A stretch of 62,602 bases of DNA, taken from Clostridia bacterium. Its GTDB lineage: Bacteria; Bacillota; Clostridia; Oscillospirales; CAG-272. Made by a program: the position numbers and the translations under genes. The stretch is taken from the NCBI GenBank assembly GCA_017517745.1, contig JAFWYJ010000037.1:1-62602 (forward strand), written 5' to 3'. Each line of letters begins with the position of its first letter. Positions within the stretch are counted from its first letter, which is position 1. Below are positions 45,286 through 54,360 of the stretch, in pieces. Below the pieces are notes generated by a model. The model searched no databases, was not told the origin of the DNA, and saw nothing but the letters and a program-made list of their open reading frames with translations.

Positions 45286-46149
45286 ATGTCCTATCACTAT
45301 CATCTGAACAAGGTCTTTATGCGGGAGCCTTTGAAATTCGAGGACACCCGCTTGTTTCAGATTGGCCGACTCTACTGCAAAAGCAACAGCGTGATCGAGC
45401 CGCACGTCCACGGCAATCTATTCGAGATCACCGTGGTTACTGACGGTGCCGGGAAGATCACAACCAACGGGCAAACGCAACCGGTGGGACGTGGGGACAT
45501 CTATCTTTCCTTTCCGTGTGATACCCATAGCATCGCATCAGATGCACAAAAGCCGCTCAAATACGATTTTTTTGCGTTTGCCAGTGATCATAAGGAGTTA
45601 CACAACGATCTCGAGAAGATCATGCTGGATTTTCACTCCCCCATGCAACGTGTCATCCGAGACGCGCGCATCCTCCCCCTTTTGGGGAATGCGATTGCGG
45701 AGATCGACGGCGAACGCATTTATTCCGAGGCACTTCTCTCAGCAATCTTTCGTCAGATCATCATCTATCTGGTCCGCTGCTTTCAGGAAAGTGATCATCG
45801 GCAGGTCTTTCACACCGCAACACCAAAGGACGCGTTGTGCTACCGCTTGATGAATTACGTGGATACACACGTCTTTTCTCTCCGTTCGCTAAACGAGCTT
45901 TCCTCTCAAATGGGCTACAGTTATGCCTATCTCTCCACCGTCTTCAAGCAAACGACCGATCAGTCGCTTTCCTCCTATTACCGAAAAAAGAAGATGGAGA
46001 TTGCCGCCATCCTGATCAAGGAAAACCGCATGACGGTAAGCGAGATTGCAGAGCTTTTGGGATACTCCTCGGTCTACGCCTTCAGCAAGGCTTTTACCAA
46101 CGGCTTCGGCTGCTCGCCATTGGCGTATCGAAAAAAGATCGAGCAATAA
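45286..46149 (+). CDS. AraC-family regulator (oxidoreductase locus)
   Basis: 287 residues: N-terminal cupin (PHVHGNLFEITVVTDGAGKI, GRGDIYLSFPCDTHSI) and a C-terminal AraC double HTH (about 185-287; LSSQMGYSYAYLSTVFKQ, EIAELLGYSSVYAFSKAF, GCSPLAYRKK). The ATG at 45286 follows GGGAGGTG; the longer frame reads back through the promoter. Likely activates the two divergent oxidoreductase genes. Confidence 0.9.
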   Translation: MSYHYHLNKVFMREPLKFEDTRLFQIGRLYCKSNSVIEPHVHGNLFEITVVTDGAGKITTNGQTQPVGRGDIYLSFPCDTHSIASDAQKPLKYDFFAFASDHKELHNDLEKIMLDFHSPMQRVIRDARILPLLGNAIAEIDGERIYSEALLSAIFRQIIIYLVRCFQESDHRQVFHTATPKDALCYRLMNYVDTHVFSLRSLNELSSQMGYSYAYLSTVFKQTTDQSLSSYYRKKKMEIAAILIKENRMTVSEIAELLGYSSVYAFSKAFTNGFGCSPLAYRKKIEQ

Positions 46150-46157
46150 AAAGATAA

Positions 46158-46199
46158 AAAGCATACGGGAAAAGCTTTTCGGCTTTTCCCGTATGCTTT
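46158..46199. terminator. Terminator between araC and rpsU
   Basis: 18-bp perfect stem (46158-46175/46182-46199, core GCATACGGGAAAAGC) with a 6-base loop; T-rich 3' arm on the plus strand, usable in both directions. Confidence 0.85.
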
Positions 46200-46215
46200 C
46201 ATTCAGCGCAGTCAA

Positions 46216-46392
46216 TTATTTGTACTTGCGCTTTCTGGCTGCTTCAGATTTCTTCTTGCGTTTCACGCTCGGCTTCTCATAGTGTTCTCTCTTGCGAAGC
46301 TCGGTGAGGACGCCGGAACGGGCGGTTGCACGCTTAAAGCGACGAAGAGCGCTGTCCAGAGACTCGCCTTCCTTGACTCTGATTTCTGCCAT
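46216..46392 (-). CDS. rpsU: 30S ribosomal protein S21
   Basis: 58-residue basic protein [20 protein letters not shown] with the arginine/lysine-rich C terminus of S21. The ATG at 46392 follows GGAGGG. Its own promoter is TTGACA-17-TATAAT. Confidence 0.97.
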   Translation of the reverse strand: MAEIRVKEGESLDSALRRFKRATARSGVLTELRKREHYEKPSVKRKKKSEAARKRKYK

Positions 46393-46466
46393 TTGATATC
46401 CCTCCCTCCACCGGTAACAAGAGATAATATGTCGGAATTTTTCCCAAAACAAAATTATCTTCCCAT

Positions 46467-46495
46467 ATTATACACGATTTTCGCCTCGTTGTCAA
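46467..46495 (-). promoter_or_regulatory. Promoter of rpsU
   Basis: The minus strand reads TTGACA (46495-46490), 17 bases, TATAAT (46472-46467). Confidence 0.85.
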
Positions 46496-46528
46496 GTGTT
46501 TTTTTCGGATTTTCGGAAATTTCTTTTT

Positions 46529-47563
46529 TCAAGCGTCCAAGCCGCCGTCCTGCCGCTCTTTTATCTTCGCAAAAACCGCACGCACCTCGTCCAAGGTCTC
46601 GGTCTGCATGACCTCGTCGCGTGCCGCTGCAGCACCGCGTACGCCGTGCAGATACCACGCCATGTGCTTGCGCGATTCGGCAAGCCCCGCGCGCTCCCCT
46701 TTTTCACGCACCAGCATTTCGGCATGCTCGATCGCAACGGAGAAGCGCTCCTCCGTCGTGGGAGGAACGTAGGGACGCCCCTCCAAGCACGCGGTCAGCT
46801 CGGCAAAGATCCAAGGATTGCCCTGCGCGCCCCGTGCCACCATCACGCCGTCGCACCCGGTCTCTTCGATCATGCGAAGCGCATCGTCGGCGCAAAAAAT
46901 ATCGCCGTTTCCGACCACGGGGATGTCCACCGCCTGCTTGACGTCTCGGATCACCGACCAATCGGCGTGGGGGGCATACATCTGCTCACGCGTTCTTCCG
47001 TGTACGCAGATCATGGCGGCGCCCGCCTGCTCCAGACGCTTTGCCATTTCGACCGCGTTGACGCTGTTCCGATCCCAGCCCGCACGGATCTTGACGGTCA
47101 CGGGAAGCCTGACCGCGTCGACCATCGCGCGCACGATCTGCTCGGCACGTGCGGGATTCTTCATCAAAGCACTTCCCTCACCGTTGGAAACGATCTTTGC
47201 CATCGGGCATCCCATGTTGACGTCGATCGCCGCGGGCGGGATCTCGCCGCAGGCACCGCGATAGTCGCCGCTCTCCAGCATTCTCGCCGCCTCTGCCATG
47301 AAATCGGGTTCGGCACCGAAAAGCTGCACCGCCATCGGATATTCCTCTCGCATCACGGCGGCAAGCGGCGCGGTGCGGACACGCACCTCGGTCACGGGGC
47401 GGTGGCTTCGTTGCTCGTAGCAAAGCGCCTTCGCCGAAACCATCTCGCTGGTGGTATATTCCGCTCCGTATCGTCTCGCCAAGCGGCGGAAGGTACGGTC
47501 GCTCACTCCCGCAAGCGGTGCCAGAAACAGCCCGTGCGGAATTTGAATCTCGGATATGGTCAT
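46529..47563 (-). CDS. dusB: tRNA-dihydrouridine synthase
   Basis: 344-residue FMN-dependent enzyme reducing uridines in tRNA. N-terminal TIM barrel with LAPLAGVSDRTFRRL, the catalytic cysteine in NMGCPMAKI (about 115-123), and VHGRTREQMY; C-terminal helical RNA-binding domain (HMAWYLHGVRGAAAAR). Own promoter. Confidence 0.95.
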   Translation of the reverse strand: MTISEIQIPHGLFLAPLAGVSDRTFRRLARRYGAEYTTSEMVSAKALCYEQRSHRPVTEVRVRTAPLAAVMREEYPMAVQLFGAEPDFMAEAARMLESGDYRGACGEIPPAAIDVNMGCPMAKIVSNGEGSALMKNPARAEQIVRAMVDAVRLPVTVKIRAGWDRNSVNAVEMAKRLEQAGAAMICVHGRTREQMYAPHADWSVIRDVKQAVDIPVVGNGDIFCADDALRMIEETGCDGVMVARGAQGNPWIFAELTACLEGRPYVPPTTEERFSVAIEHAEMLVREKGERAGLAESRKHMAWYLHGVRGAAAARDEVMQTETLDEVRAVFAKIKERQDGGLDA

Positions 47564-47595
47564 CTTCTGCTTCCCTTCTGCTTTTCTCGGTTGTT

Positions 47596-47624
47596 ATTGT
47601 ACCACAAACCGCCCCAAAAGTCAA
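47596..47624 (-). promoter_or_regulatory. Promoter of dusB
   Basis: The minus strand reads TTGACT (47624-47619), 17 bases, TACAAT (47601-47596). Confidence 0.7.
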
Positions 47625-47749
47625 GTATGCAAAAAATCATTCGTCCAAAAGGCGCATCTCCCCCCTTTTTCCGTCGGCAATCCGCCAAAAACGCCGGCAA
47701 AAGAGCGGCTCTGTGTTTCTTCTTGTCACTTTCTCGGTCACGCTTTTTC

Positions 47750-47778
47750 TTGACGAAGTCTGCATGCTGTGACATAAT
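47750..47778 (+). promoter_or_regulatory. Promoter of the leucine-rich-repeat gene
   Basis: TTGACG (47750-47755), 17 bases, CATAAT (47773-47778). The rest of 47564-47828 holds no gene I can support. Confidence 0.6.
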
Positions 47779-47828
47779 AAAGATGAAAGATCCAATCAAG
47801 GAAGAACCAAAAAAGGAAGGAAAGCAAC

Positions 47829-48533
47829 ATGAGGCCTCATCCGAAAACCATCATCATCACGCTTGCCATCGGCATCGCAATGGCGTTTGCTTTCGCAGTG
47901 GCACTCCTATGTGTTCCCCAACTCAACAAGGAACCCCCACACGAGGACACCACCGCGCGCTTCACCTCGGAAACTGCCGACACCGCCCCGCCCTCGATCG
48001 AATCCGAAACCGCCCCGCCTCCCATGGGAAACGGGCTTCGTTTTTCCAGCAACGGGGACGGCACCTGTGTGCTGTCCGGCATCGGAGACTGTACCGACGC
48101 AAGCATCGTCATTCCCGAATTTTCTCCCGCCGGAGAGCGCGTCACCGAGATCGCGACGATGGCGTTTTACCGCTGTGAAACCGTCACCGCCGTTCAGATC
48201 CCTCCCTCCATCACCGCCATCGGGAGGCTTGCCTTTGCCGACTGCAAAAATCTCGCCTACATAGCCGTCAACACCGCAAACAGCGTCTATCGCGACGTGG
48301 ACGGTGTGCTCTATTCCGCCGATCTGACCGCGCTCTATCTCTATCCTCCCATGCGTGCCGGCACGGGCGCGACCATCCCCGTCCTCACGAAACGGATCGA
48401 CGACATGGCATTCTACCGTTGCGCCAACCTCTCCCACGTCACCTACGAGGGAACTCCCGAGCAATGGGAATCGATCTCGATCGGCTCGCAAAATTACAGT
48501 CTCACCGCCGCCTCGAAAAGCTTTCAGGAATAG
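47829..48533 (+). CDS. Membrane-anchored BspA-type leucine-rich-repeat protein
   Basis: 234 residues. One N-terminal hydrophobic segment (about 8-29) works as signal or anchor, then a threonine/proline-rich linker (about 35-68) and LRR_5 repeats of BspA type (VTEIATMAFYRCETVTAVQIP, ITAIGRLAFADCKNLAYI, IDDMAFYRCANLSHV). Such surface proteins usually bind host or polymer ligands. Short for the family. Confidence 0.8.
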   Translation: MRPHPKTIIITLAIGIAMAFAFAVALLCVPQLNKEPPHEDTTARFTSETADTAPPSIESETAPPPMGNGLRFSSNGDGTCVLSGIGDCTDASIVIPEFSPAGERVTEIATMAFYRCETVTAVQIPPSITAIGRLAFADCKNLAYIAVNTANSVYRDVDGVLYSADLTALYLYPPMRAGTGATIPVLTKRIDDMAFYRCANLSHVTYEGTPEQWESISIGSQNYSLTAASKSFQE

Positions 48534-48569
48534 CCGAAAGGGGCAATTTCAAAAGACGCTTTGCAAAAG

Positions 48570-48605
48570 AAGGCAATCTCATTCCAATCGGTTTGAGATT
48601 GCCTT
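48570..48605. terminator. Terminator, copy 1 of an identical pair
   Basis: AAGGCAATCTCA / TGAGATTGCCTT stem with a 12-base loop, between the LRR gene and a converging araC gene. The same 35 bases, loop included, recur at 51981-52015. Confidence 0.8.
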
Positions 48606-48619
48606 TCTTTCGTTCGGTT

Positions 48620-49483
48620 CTATTTCAGAACGGATTTTCTGTATGCCCCGGGTGTCATACCCGCATGTTTCTTAAAAAACGAATTGAAGTAATATTCATT
48701 TGCAAATCCCATTCGTTCGCTGATCTCCCTGAGAGACACCGTTGGATCCGAAAGCATTTTTTCGATCTGCCGACAGCGTTTTTGCCAAACGAACTGCATC
48801 ACCGTGCAGCCGACTTGCTTCAAAAAAAGCCGTTCCAGCTGTTTTTCGCCAAGACAGCAATAGGATGCAAGCTCGGAAACCGTGACGTTTCGGCAAACGT
48901 TGTCCTCGACGTATTGCTTGCTCAGCAAAATGCGAGGATCTTCTCCTGCGAAAGCCTCGTTACACGGCACAGCGTCTCTCACTTCGAGCAATCTGAGCAG
49001 GTGCAGGATGCATTCCAGAATCCGATTTTCCACAAACACCCGATAAAAAGGCTTCTGCTCCGCAAGCTCTGCCAATATCCGTTGAAGATTTTCATTCAAT
49101 ACGCCCGGTGTTTCCAAAAGCACAAAGGGAGTCGGCTGTCGAAGCGTCGCGGCGAGGCAGCTGTTTTCATTCAGCGAAAAGGTGAGCGCGATCTTTTCGG
49201 TGTGCGGATCCTCCCCGTCGGCGACGTGCGTCACAAACGGTGGTATGATCAGAAGCATTCCTTCCGCGACACAAACGCGCTCCGATTCAAACGCATAGCT
49301 CTGAAATCCCTTTTGGATCAGATGGATCTCAAAGTTCGTATGATAATGTCTTTTTTGAGTAATGCTTTTTCTGTCCTTCTCAAAGGAGAGCTTTTTCAGA
49401 AATACATCCTCGATCCCAAGGGTATTCAACGCAGAACAAGGGCTTGATTCCCTGCTTGCATTTTGTCGGAACAAAAAGGTCAT
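48620..49483 (-). CDS. AraC-family regulator (aldolase/sialidase locus)
   Basis: 287 residues with a cupin sensing half (HYHTNFEIHLIQKGFQSY, LLIIPPFVTHVADG) and an AraC HTH half (about 185-287; VTVSELASYCCLGEKQLERLF, MGFANEYYFNSFFKKHAGMTPGAYRK). Divergent from the two-gene operon at 49.6-52 kb, its likely target. GGAGG site before the ATG. Confidence 0.9.
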   Translation of the reverse strand: MTFLFRQNASRESSPCSALNTLGIEDVFLKKLSFEKDRKSITQKRHYHTNFEIHLIQKGFQSYAFESERVCVAEGMLLIIPPFVTHVADGEDPHTEKIALTFSLNENSCLAATLRQPTPFVLLETPGVLNENLQRILAELAEQKPFYRVFVENRILECILHLLRLLEVRDAVPCNEAFAGEDPRILLSKQYVEDNVCRNVTVSELASYCCLGEKQLERLFLKQVGCTVMQFVWQKRCRQIEKMLSDPTVSLREISERMGFANEYYFNSFFKKHAGMTPGAYRKSVLK

Positions 49484-49515
49484 GATGCCGCCTCCGTTTT
49501 TTCGGTTATGGAAAT

Positions 49516-49544
49516 ATTATAGCATAAGCAGTCCGATTGTGCAA
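49516..49544 (-). promoter_or_regulatory. Promoter of this araC gene
   Basis: The minus strand reads TTGCAC (49544-49539), 17 bases, TATAAT (49521-49516), with an extended -10 TGC. Confidence 0.75.
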
Positions 49545-49586
49545 CACAAATGTCCGAATTTTATAATTTTTTGTCTGTGCATCACA

Positions 49587-49615
49587 TTGAAAAAAAACAC
49601 CTTTCGTGTTATAAT
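49587..49615 (+). promoter_or_regulatory. Promoter of the aldolase/sialidase operon
   Basis: TTGAAA (49587-49592), 17 bases, TATAAT (49610-49615). Confidence 0.75.
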
Positions 49616-49645
49616 TTTGACATCAAGACACAACAGGAGGTCAAA

Positions 49646-50590
49646 ATGCACACCTTTCCAACCATGATCACACCTTATACCAAAAGCGGTGAGGTCGATC
49701 TTGCAACGGCAGAGCGTTACGTCGACTGGTACTTTGAGAACGAACAGAGCGGAATTTTTGCCATCTGTCAGTCCAGTGAGATCTTTTGGCTGGACTTGGA
49801 GGAACGCGTGAGGTTGAATCGCACCGTTTACAATCGAGCCAAGGCGCTCGAAAAAAGCAGTGGCAGAAGCTTCACGGTCGTCTCATCCGGACACGTCGGA
49901 GATACCCTCGCACAGCAGGCGATTGAACTGAACGCTGTCTGGGAAAGCGGCACCGACGCGCTCATTCTCATCACAAACCGTCTGGCGCGTGCAGATGAGA
50001 GCGATGACGTCTGGATCGACAACTGCAAGCAGCTCTTGCGCGAATTGCCGAGCAGGGCAAGACTCGGACTTTATGAATGTCCATATCCCTACAAGCGCCT
50101 TTTGACGCCAAAGCTTCTGGATTTCTGTCTTTCCACCGATCGGTTTGATTATATGAAGGACACCTGCTGTGACGCCGCGATGATCAAGGAACGCCTCAAG
50201 CAGAGCAAGGGAAGCTGCCTGCAGCTTTTGAACGCCAACTGTCAGACGCTTCTGGAATCGCTACGAGACGGCGCTCACGGCTACTGCGGGATCATGTCCA
50301 ATTTCCATCCTCGACTTTACGCATGGTTGGTGGAGAATTTTGAAAAGGAGCCGCGCTTGGCAGAGCAGGTGCAGGCTTTGATCGGAACCTTTGGATTTAC
50401 CGAAGTGGGTCTTCCCTACCCTTTGACCGCAAAATATCACATGAATCTCTGCGGCATTCCCACCGAAACCCTTGCAAGGAACAGAAAAAATGAGGAGTTG
50501 ACCGATTACGGCAGATCCTGCATGAAGCAAATGAAGCTTGCAACCGATCTGATCGAAAGCAAGCTCCTTCAAAAAGGAGGAACAAGATGA
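49646..50590 (+). CDS. Dihydrodipicolinate synthase / N-acetylneuraminate lyase family aldolase
   Basis: 314-residue class I aldolase-type TIM barrel. Schiff-base Lys171 in YMKDTC and Tyr143 in YECPYP are kept. The substrate loop reads QSSEIFWLD (42-50) instead of the usual GSTGE of DapA/NanA, so the natural substrate is probably a different 2-oxo acid. The ATG at 49646 follows AGGAGG. It overlaps the next gene by 4 bases (ATGA). Confidence 0.82.
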   Translation: MHTFPTMITPYTKSGEVDLATAERYVDWYFENEQSGIFAICQSSEIFWLDLEERVRLNRTVYNRAKALEKSSGRSFTVVSSGHVGDTLAQQAIELNAVWESGTDALILITNRLARADESDDVWIDNCKQLLRELPSRARLGLYECPYPYKRLLTPKLLDFCLSTDRFDYMKDTCCDAAMIKERLKQSKGSCLQLLNANCQTLLESLRDGAHGYCGIMSNFHPRLYAWLVENFEKEPRLAEQVQALIGTFGFTEVGLPYPLTAKYHMNLCGIPTETLARNRKNEELTDYGRSCMKQMKLATDLIESKLLQKGGTR

Positions 50591-51969
50591 AAGGGATCAA
50601 CACCTGGAGCTACCACCCCTACCGTCCGCTTTTGACGGAGGTCGGTGAAATCTATATTTGTCGGATCGTACCCCACACGGACAAAATTCACTTTGAATGG
50701 CTGCCGATCTCGGAGAAATCCTATTCGGTCTACTATCGAAAGCGTTACGAAACGAAGTTCGTCTGTTGGGGAAGCACGCCCAACACCTCCTGTGACATTG
50801 AAGGGCTGATGAATGAGACCGATTATGAATTTTACGTCGAGGCGAACGGCAACAAAAGCCGCACACGTCTTGCCCGTTGCGGCGAATCGGTGGGGACGGT
50901 GGTCAATTATCTGCACCCCGACGACCGCGCTTACGCCTTTTCGGGACAATATCTTTGCTCCCCCTCACTCGTCCGTCATCCCGACGGCTATCTGCTTGCC
51001 TCCATGGATCTGTTTGCTGGCGGCACGCCTCAGAATCTCACGCTCATCTATCGCTCCGATGACGGCGGAGAAACGTGGTCATACGTCAGCGAGCTGATGC
51101 CCTGCTTTTGGGGAAAGCTCTTTCTTCACCGTGGGGAGCTTTATATGCTTGCCTGCTCCACCGAGTACGGCGATCTTCTGATCGGCAAATCCACCGACGG
51201 CGGCAAAAGCTTTTCGGCTCCCGTTTGCCTTTTGCGAGGCTCGGGGGGCAAGGGAGGGAACATCGGCGTCCACAAAAACCCGCAAAGCGTCTTCCGTCAC
51301 AACGGCAGAATCTACGAAACACTGGAATGGGGCTCGTGGAGCAACAAGGAGTTTTGCCACGCCGCGATGGTGATGTCCTGCGACGAAAACGACGATCTGC
51401 TTGATCCCTGCAATTGGAGCTTCACCGAGCCGCGCAAATTTGCGCACTTTGATCCCATCCTCGCCGATCTGCCACTGTGTTCCCAAACCATTGAGGGTGC
51501 GCTGACACTGTCTCCGGACGGAAGGCTTCTCAACGTCATGCGCTTCTCAAAGCAGAGGCACGCCCTCGTTTACGAGGTAAATACCGAGGATCACGACGCC
51601 CCCCTCACCTACTCGCATCTGATGGAATTCCCCTCCAATCTTTCCAAGTTTGTCATCAAAAAGGATCCTGTATCGGGGATATATTATTCGGTCGTCACCC
51701 GTGCGTACAACGCGAACAAAAGCGCGCGCAACCTCCTTTCTCTGGTGCGCTCCGAGGATCTCGTCACGTGGGAGACCGTTTGCGACCTGATCGATTACCG
51801 CGATCGAGACGCCAAATATTATGGTTTTCAATACGTGGATTTTGAATTTGACGGAGACGATCTCATTTTCCTCTGCCGCACCGCAATCAACGGGGCGAAC
51901 AGCTTTCACAATGCAAACTATTCCACCTTCCATCGAATCAAAAGCTTCCGAAGCCGCCCTCAATCCTAA
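50587..51969 (+). CDS. Sialidase-fold (BNR/Asp-box) protein, possible exo-glycosidase
   Basis: 460 residues without a signal peptide. An N-terminal region (about 1-100) resembling a fibronectin-type fold is followed by a beta-propeller with Asp boxes SDDGGETW (157-164) and STDGGKSF (202-209). Translationally coupled to the aldolase-family gene. A cytoplasmic sialidase-like hydrolase next to a lyase suggests breakdown of an imported sialic-acid-like or other keto-sugar conjugate, but the specificity is not visible. Confidence 0.75.
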   Translation: MKGINTWSYHPYRPLLTEVGEIYICRIVPHTDKIHFEWLPISEKSYSVYYRKRYETKFVCWGSTPNTSCDIEGLMNETDYEFYVEANGNKSRTRLARCGESVGTVVNYLHPDDRAYAFSGQYLCSPSLVRHPDGYLLASMDLFAGGTPQNLTLIYRSDDGGETWSYVSELMPCFWGKLFLHRGELYMLACSTEYGDLLIGKSTDGGKSFSAPVCLLRGSGGKGGNIGVHKNPQSVFRHNGRIYETLEWGSWSNKEFCHAAMVMSCDENDDLLDPCNWSFTEPRKFAHFDPILADLPLCSQTIEGALTLSPDGRLLNVMRFSKQRHALVYEVNTEDHDAPLTYSHLMEFPSNLSKFVIKKDPVSGIYYSVVTRAYNANKSARNLLSLVRSEDLVTWETVCDLIDYRDRDAKYYGFQYVDFEFDGDDLIFLCRTAINGANSFHNANYSTFHRIKSFRSRPQS

Positions 51970-51980
51970 AAGAAACAACA

Positions 51981-52020
51981 AAGGCAATCTCATTCCAATC
52001 GGTTTGAGATTGCCTGTTTT
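51981..52020. terminator. Terminator, copy 2 of an identical pair
   Basis: The same 35 bases as 48570-48604, here followed by GTTTTT. It ends the aldolase/sialidase operon and faces the converging reductase operon. Confidence 0.85.
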
Positions 52021-52027
52021 TCATTTT

Positions 52028-53011
52028 TCAATTGACGGTCAAAACGACCTTGCCCACGTTTTTGCCCCGGTAGAGGATGTCGTGTGCCGCCTCCGCCTCC
52101 CTGATGGGAAGCACGGCGTGGATGGTCGGCTTGACAAGCCCCGCCTCGATCTTGGGATAGACGTCGCGCACGATGCCGGCAAGGATCTCCGCCTTGACCT
52201 CGGGCGTCCGCGAGCGCAGAGTCGAGCCGATGATGCGGACGTTTCGGACGTAAATATTCTTCAGATCGATCTCTGTTTTCGTTCCCGCCAGTGCGGCGAT
52301 CATGATCCAACGCGCGCCGTGGGTGAGATAATGGATGCATTTGCCCATGATCTCACCGCCGAGACAATCGATGGCAACGTCGACAGAGTGCCCCGCCTCC
52401 AGCTCCTCCCGGAGCACCTGCGAAATATCCTCTCTCGCCGTGACCACCACGCGATCGGCGCCGAGGTGTGTGATCCTTTGGGCGATCTCATCGGTCAGGA
52501 CCGTCGTGATGACGCGCACACCGAATGCCTTTGCCATCGGGATGATGACGCTGGCAAGTCCCGACGCGCCCGCATTCATCAAAAGGGTGTTGCCCTCCCG
52601 GATCTTTCCCTCGATGAAGAGGTTGAGATATGCCGTGGCAAACGCCTCGGGGATCGCCGCCGCCTCAACCATCGAGCAGTTCTTCGGTACGGGCATGAGC
52701 ATATCGTGCTTCACGGCAACGTATTCGGCATATCCGCCGCCACCGAGCAGCGCGCAGACCTTGTCGCCAAGCTTCCAGTCCGACGCTTCTCTCGCGCCGT
52801 CTCCCATCTCCACGATCTCGCCCGCAATCTCCAGCCCCATCCATTCGGGACACCCCGCCGGGGGCGGATAATCGCCCTCTCTTTGCATCAGATCGGCGCG
52901 GTTGAGTGCCGCCGCCTCGATCTTGACCAGCACCTCGTCGCTTTTCATGACGGGATCGGGGACGTTGTCCCAGCGCAAGCTTTTATCTTCATTCACAAGA
53001 ATTGCTTTCAT
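52028..53011 (-). CDS. Zinc-independent quinone-oxidoreductase-type MDR reductase
   Basis: 327-residue medium-chain reductase: N-terminal GroES-like domain (ALNRADLMQREGDYPPP, typical of QOR/PIG3), Rossmann part with MNAGASGLASVIIPMAKAFG, and no structural-zinc cysteines. Uses NADPH on a quinone or enone. The ATG at 53011 follows AGGTGG; an in-frame GTG lies 9 bases earlier. Last gene of a four-gene overlapping operon. Confidence 0.85.
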   Translation of the reverse strand: MKAILVNEDKSLRWDNVPDPVMKSDEVLVKIEAAALNRADLMQREGDYPPPAGCPEWMGLEIAGEIVEMGDGAREASDWKLGDKVCALLGGGGYAEYVAVKHDMLMPVPKNCSMVEAAAIPEAFATAYLNLFIEGKIREGNTLLMNAGASGLASVIIPMAKAFGVRVITTVLTDEIAQRITHLGADRVVVTAREDISQVLREELEAGHSVDVAIDCLGGEIMGKCIHYLTHGARWIMIAALAGTKTEIDLKNIYVRNVRIIGSTLRSRTPEVKAEILAGIVRDVYPKIEAGLVKPTIHAVLPIREAEAAHDILYRGKNVGKVVLTVN

Positions 53012-53020
53012 GTTTTCCAC

Positions 53021-53623
53021 CTATATTTTAACGTATGTCGCGCAATCGCGCAAGGCGCGGATCACGTTTTCCCGCCCGCGGATCGCGTCGGTGTTCCAGG
53101 GCTCGTACGCGTGCGAAAGCAAGAGATTTTCAACGCGTCCGTCCGCTTCGATGTTTTTCAGCGTTTCGAGATACGCCGTCGGCCGCTTGAGGTAGCAACG
53201 GTATTTGTCGACACCCGCTCCCTGCAAGCCGTCTCCCGTGATCAGCGTGCGCGTACGCTCGTCCAAGACGCCGATCATGTCTTCGGTGTGTCCCGGCAAG
53301 GGATAGGTCGAGATGCCATCCCAAAGCGGTCGCACGTCGGTGATCACCGCAAGACTCGGTGCGTGCTGCAGCAGGCATGGAAGCCCGCCCGCATGATCCT
53401 CGTGCCGATGTGTCAGCACGACCGACGAGAGATCGATGGGCGCATAGCCCCGTGCCGCCAACGCGGGAAGGATCCAATCCTCGACGTCCGCGTCGGTCGT
53501 GGCGCAATCGACCAAAATCACACCCGCATCGGTTTCCAATAAAAACACCGAGGTATCGATCCCCTCAAACGGTACTCTGAGGCGAAAGACGCCTTCCGTC
53601 TCCCTTTCAAACGCGCGTCGCAT
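53021..53623 (-). CDS. MBL-fold metallo-hydrolase
   Basis: 200 residues with the metal motif THRHEDHAGG (His72, His74, Asp76, His77), PGHTEDMIGVL and the bridging GDGL aspartate. Substrate unknown, perhaps a thioester or lactone intermediate of this pathway. The ATG at 53623 shares a base with the SDR stop (TGATG); a TTG 18 bases upstream has no ribosome site. Confidence 0.85.
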   Translation of the reverse strand: MRRAFERETEGVFRLRVPFEGIDTSVFLLETDAGVILVDCATTDADVEDWILPALAARGYAPIDLSSVVLTHRHEDHAGGLPCLLQHAPSLAVITDVRPLWDGISTYPLPGHTEDMIGVLDERTRTLITGDGLQGAGVDKYRCYLKRPTAYLETLKNIEADGRVENLLLSHAYEPWNTDAIRGRENVIRALRDCATYVKI

Positions 53624-54360
53624 CAGATCGTTCTTCTGCAACCGTCGATCTGAATATTCTGCCCCGAAATATAGCTTGCCTCATCGCTCGCCAAAAAGCA
53701 GATCAGATCGGCGTTTTCCATGGTGGAGCCGGTGCGCCTCATATAGTTCGCGCTGCTTTCCTGGTGGGTATAATAGTCCATCTTCTCGGCGGGCGTCACC
53801 GTTCCGGGAGAGACCGCGTTGACCGTCACGCCCTTGTCGGCAACCTCCTTCGCCAGCGCCTGTGTCATCGAAAGAACCGCACCCTTGGTCGCCGAATAAG
53901 GCACCATTTTGGCATTGCCGTAAACCCCCGCCACCGAGGCGACGTTGACGATCCTTCCCCACCCCGACTCGAGCATATCGGGCAGCGCCGCACGCGTGCA
54001 ATACACCATGCTCATCACGTTGACGTTGAAAAGCTTCATCCAATGCTCGGTGGTGACGTCCAGAAAGTTGTCAAAATAACGCCAAAGCCCCGCGTTGTTC
54101 ACCAAAATATCGATCCTTCCAAAACGCGCCCTTGCCGCCTCAAATGCGGATTGGACAGCCGCCTCGTCCGACACGTCGCAGACCAGCGTCAAAATCTCGC
54201 CCTTTTGGTCGGTGATCTCCCGACGCAAGGTGTTCAACTGCTCCTCGTTAAGGTCGATCGCGACGACCTTCGCTCCCTCAGCTGCAAATTTCACCGTGCT
54301 CGCGCGTCCGATGCCGACCGCCGCTCCCGTAATCACTACCGTTTTTCCCGAAAATTTCAT
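53623..54360 (-). CDS. Short-chain dehydrogenase/reductase
   Basis: 245-residue classical SDR: TGAAVGIG (11-18), NNAG (88-91), catalytic Ser142, Tyr155 and Lys159 (YSATK), and the C-terminal SGQNIQIDGC. An NAD(P)-dependent oxidoreductase. Its start overlaps the AroD-like stop by 4 bases. Confidence 0.9.
   Translation of the reverse strand: MKFSGKTVVITGAAVGIGRASTVKFAAEGAKVVAIDLNEEQLNTLRREITDQKGEILTLVCDVSDEAAVQSAFEAARARFGRIDILVNNAGLWRYFDNFLDVTTEHWMKLFNVNVMSMVYCTRAALPDMLESGWGRIVNVASVAGVYGNAKMVPYSATKGAVLSMTQALAKEVADKGVTVNAVSPGTVTPAEKMDYYTHQESSANYMRRTGSTMENADLICFLASDEASYISGQNIQIDGCRRTI

Noticed and set aside
46496-48178. 560-codon plus-strand frame over dusB and the LRR gene start
   Set aside because: It is antisense to dusB and out of frame with the LRR protein, with no supporting motif.
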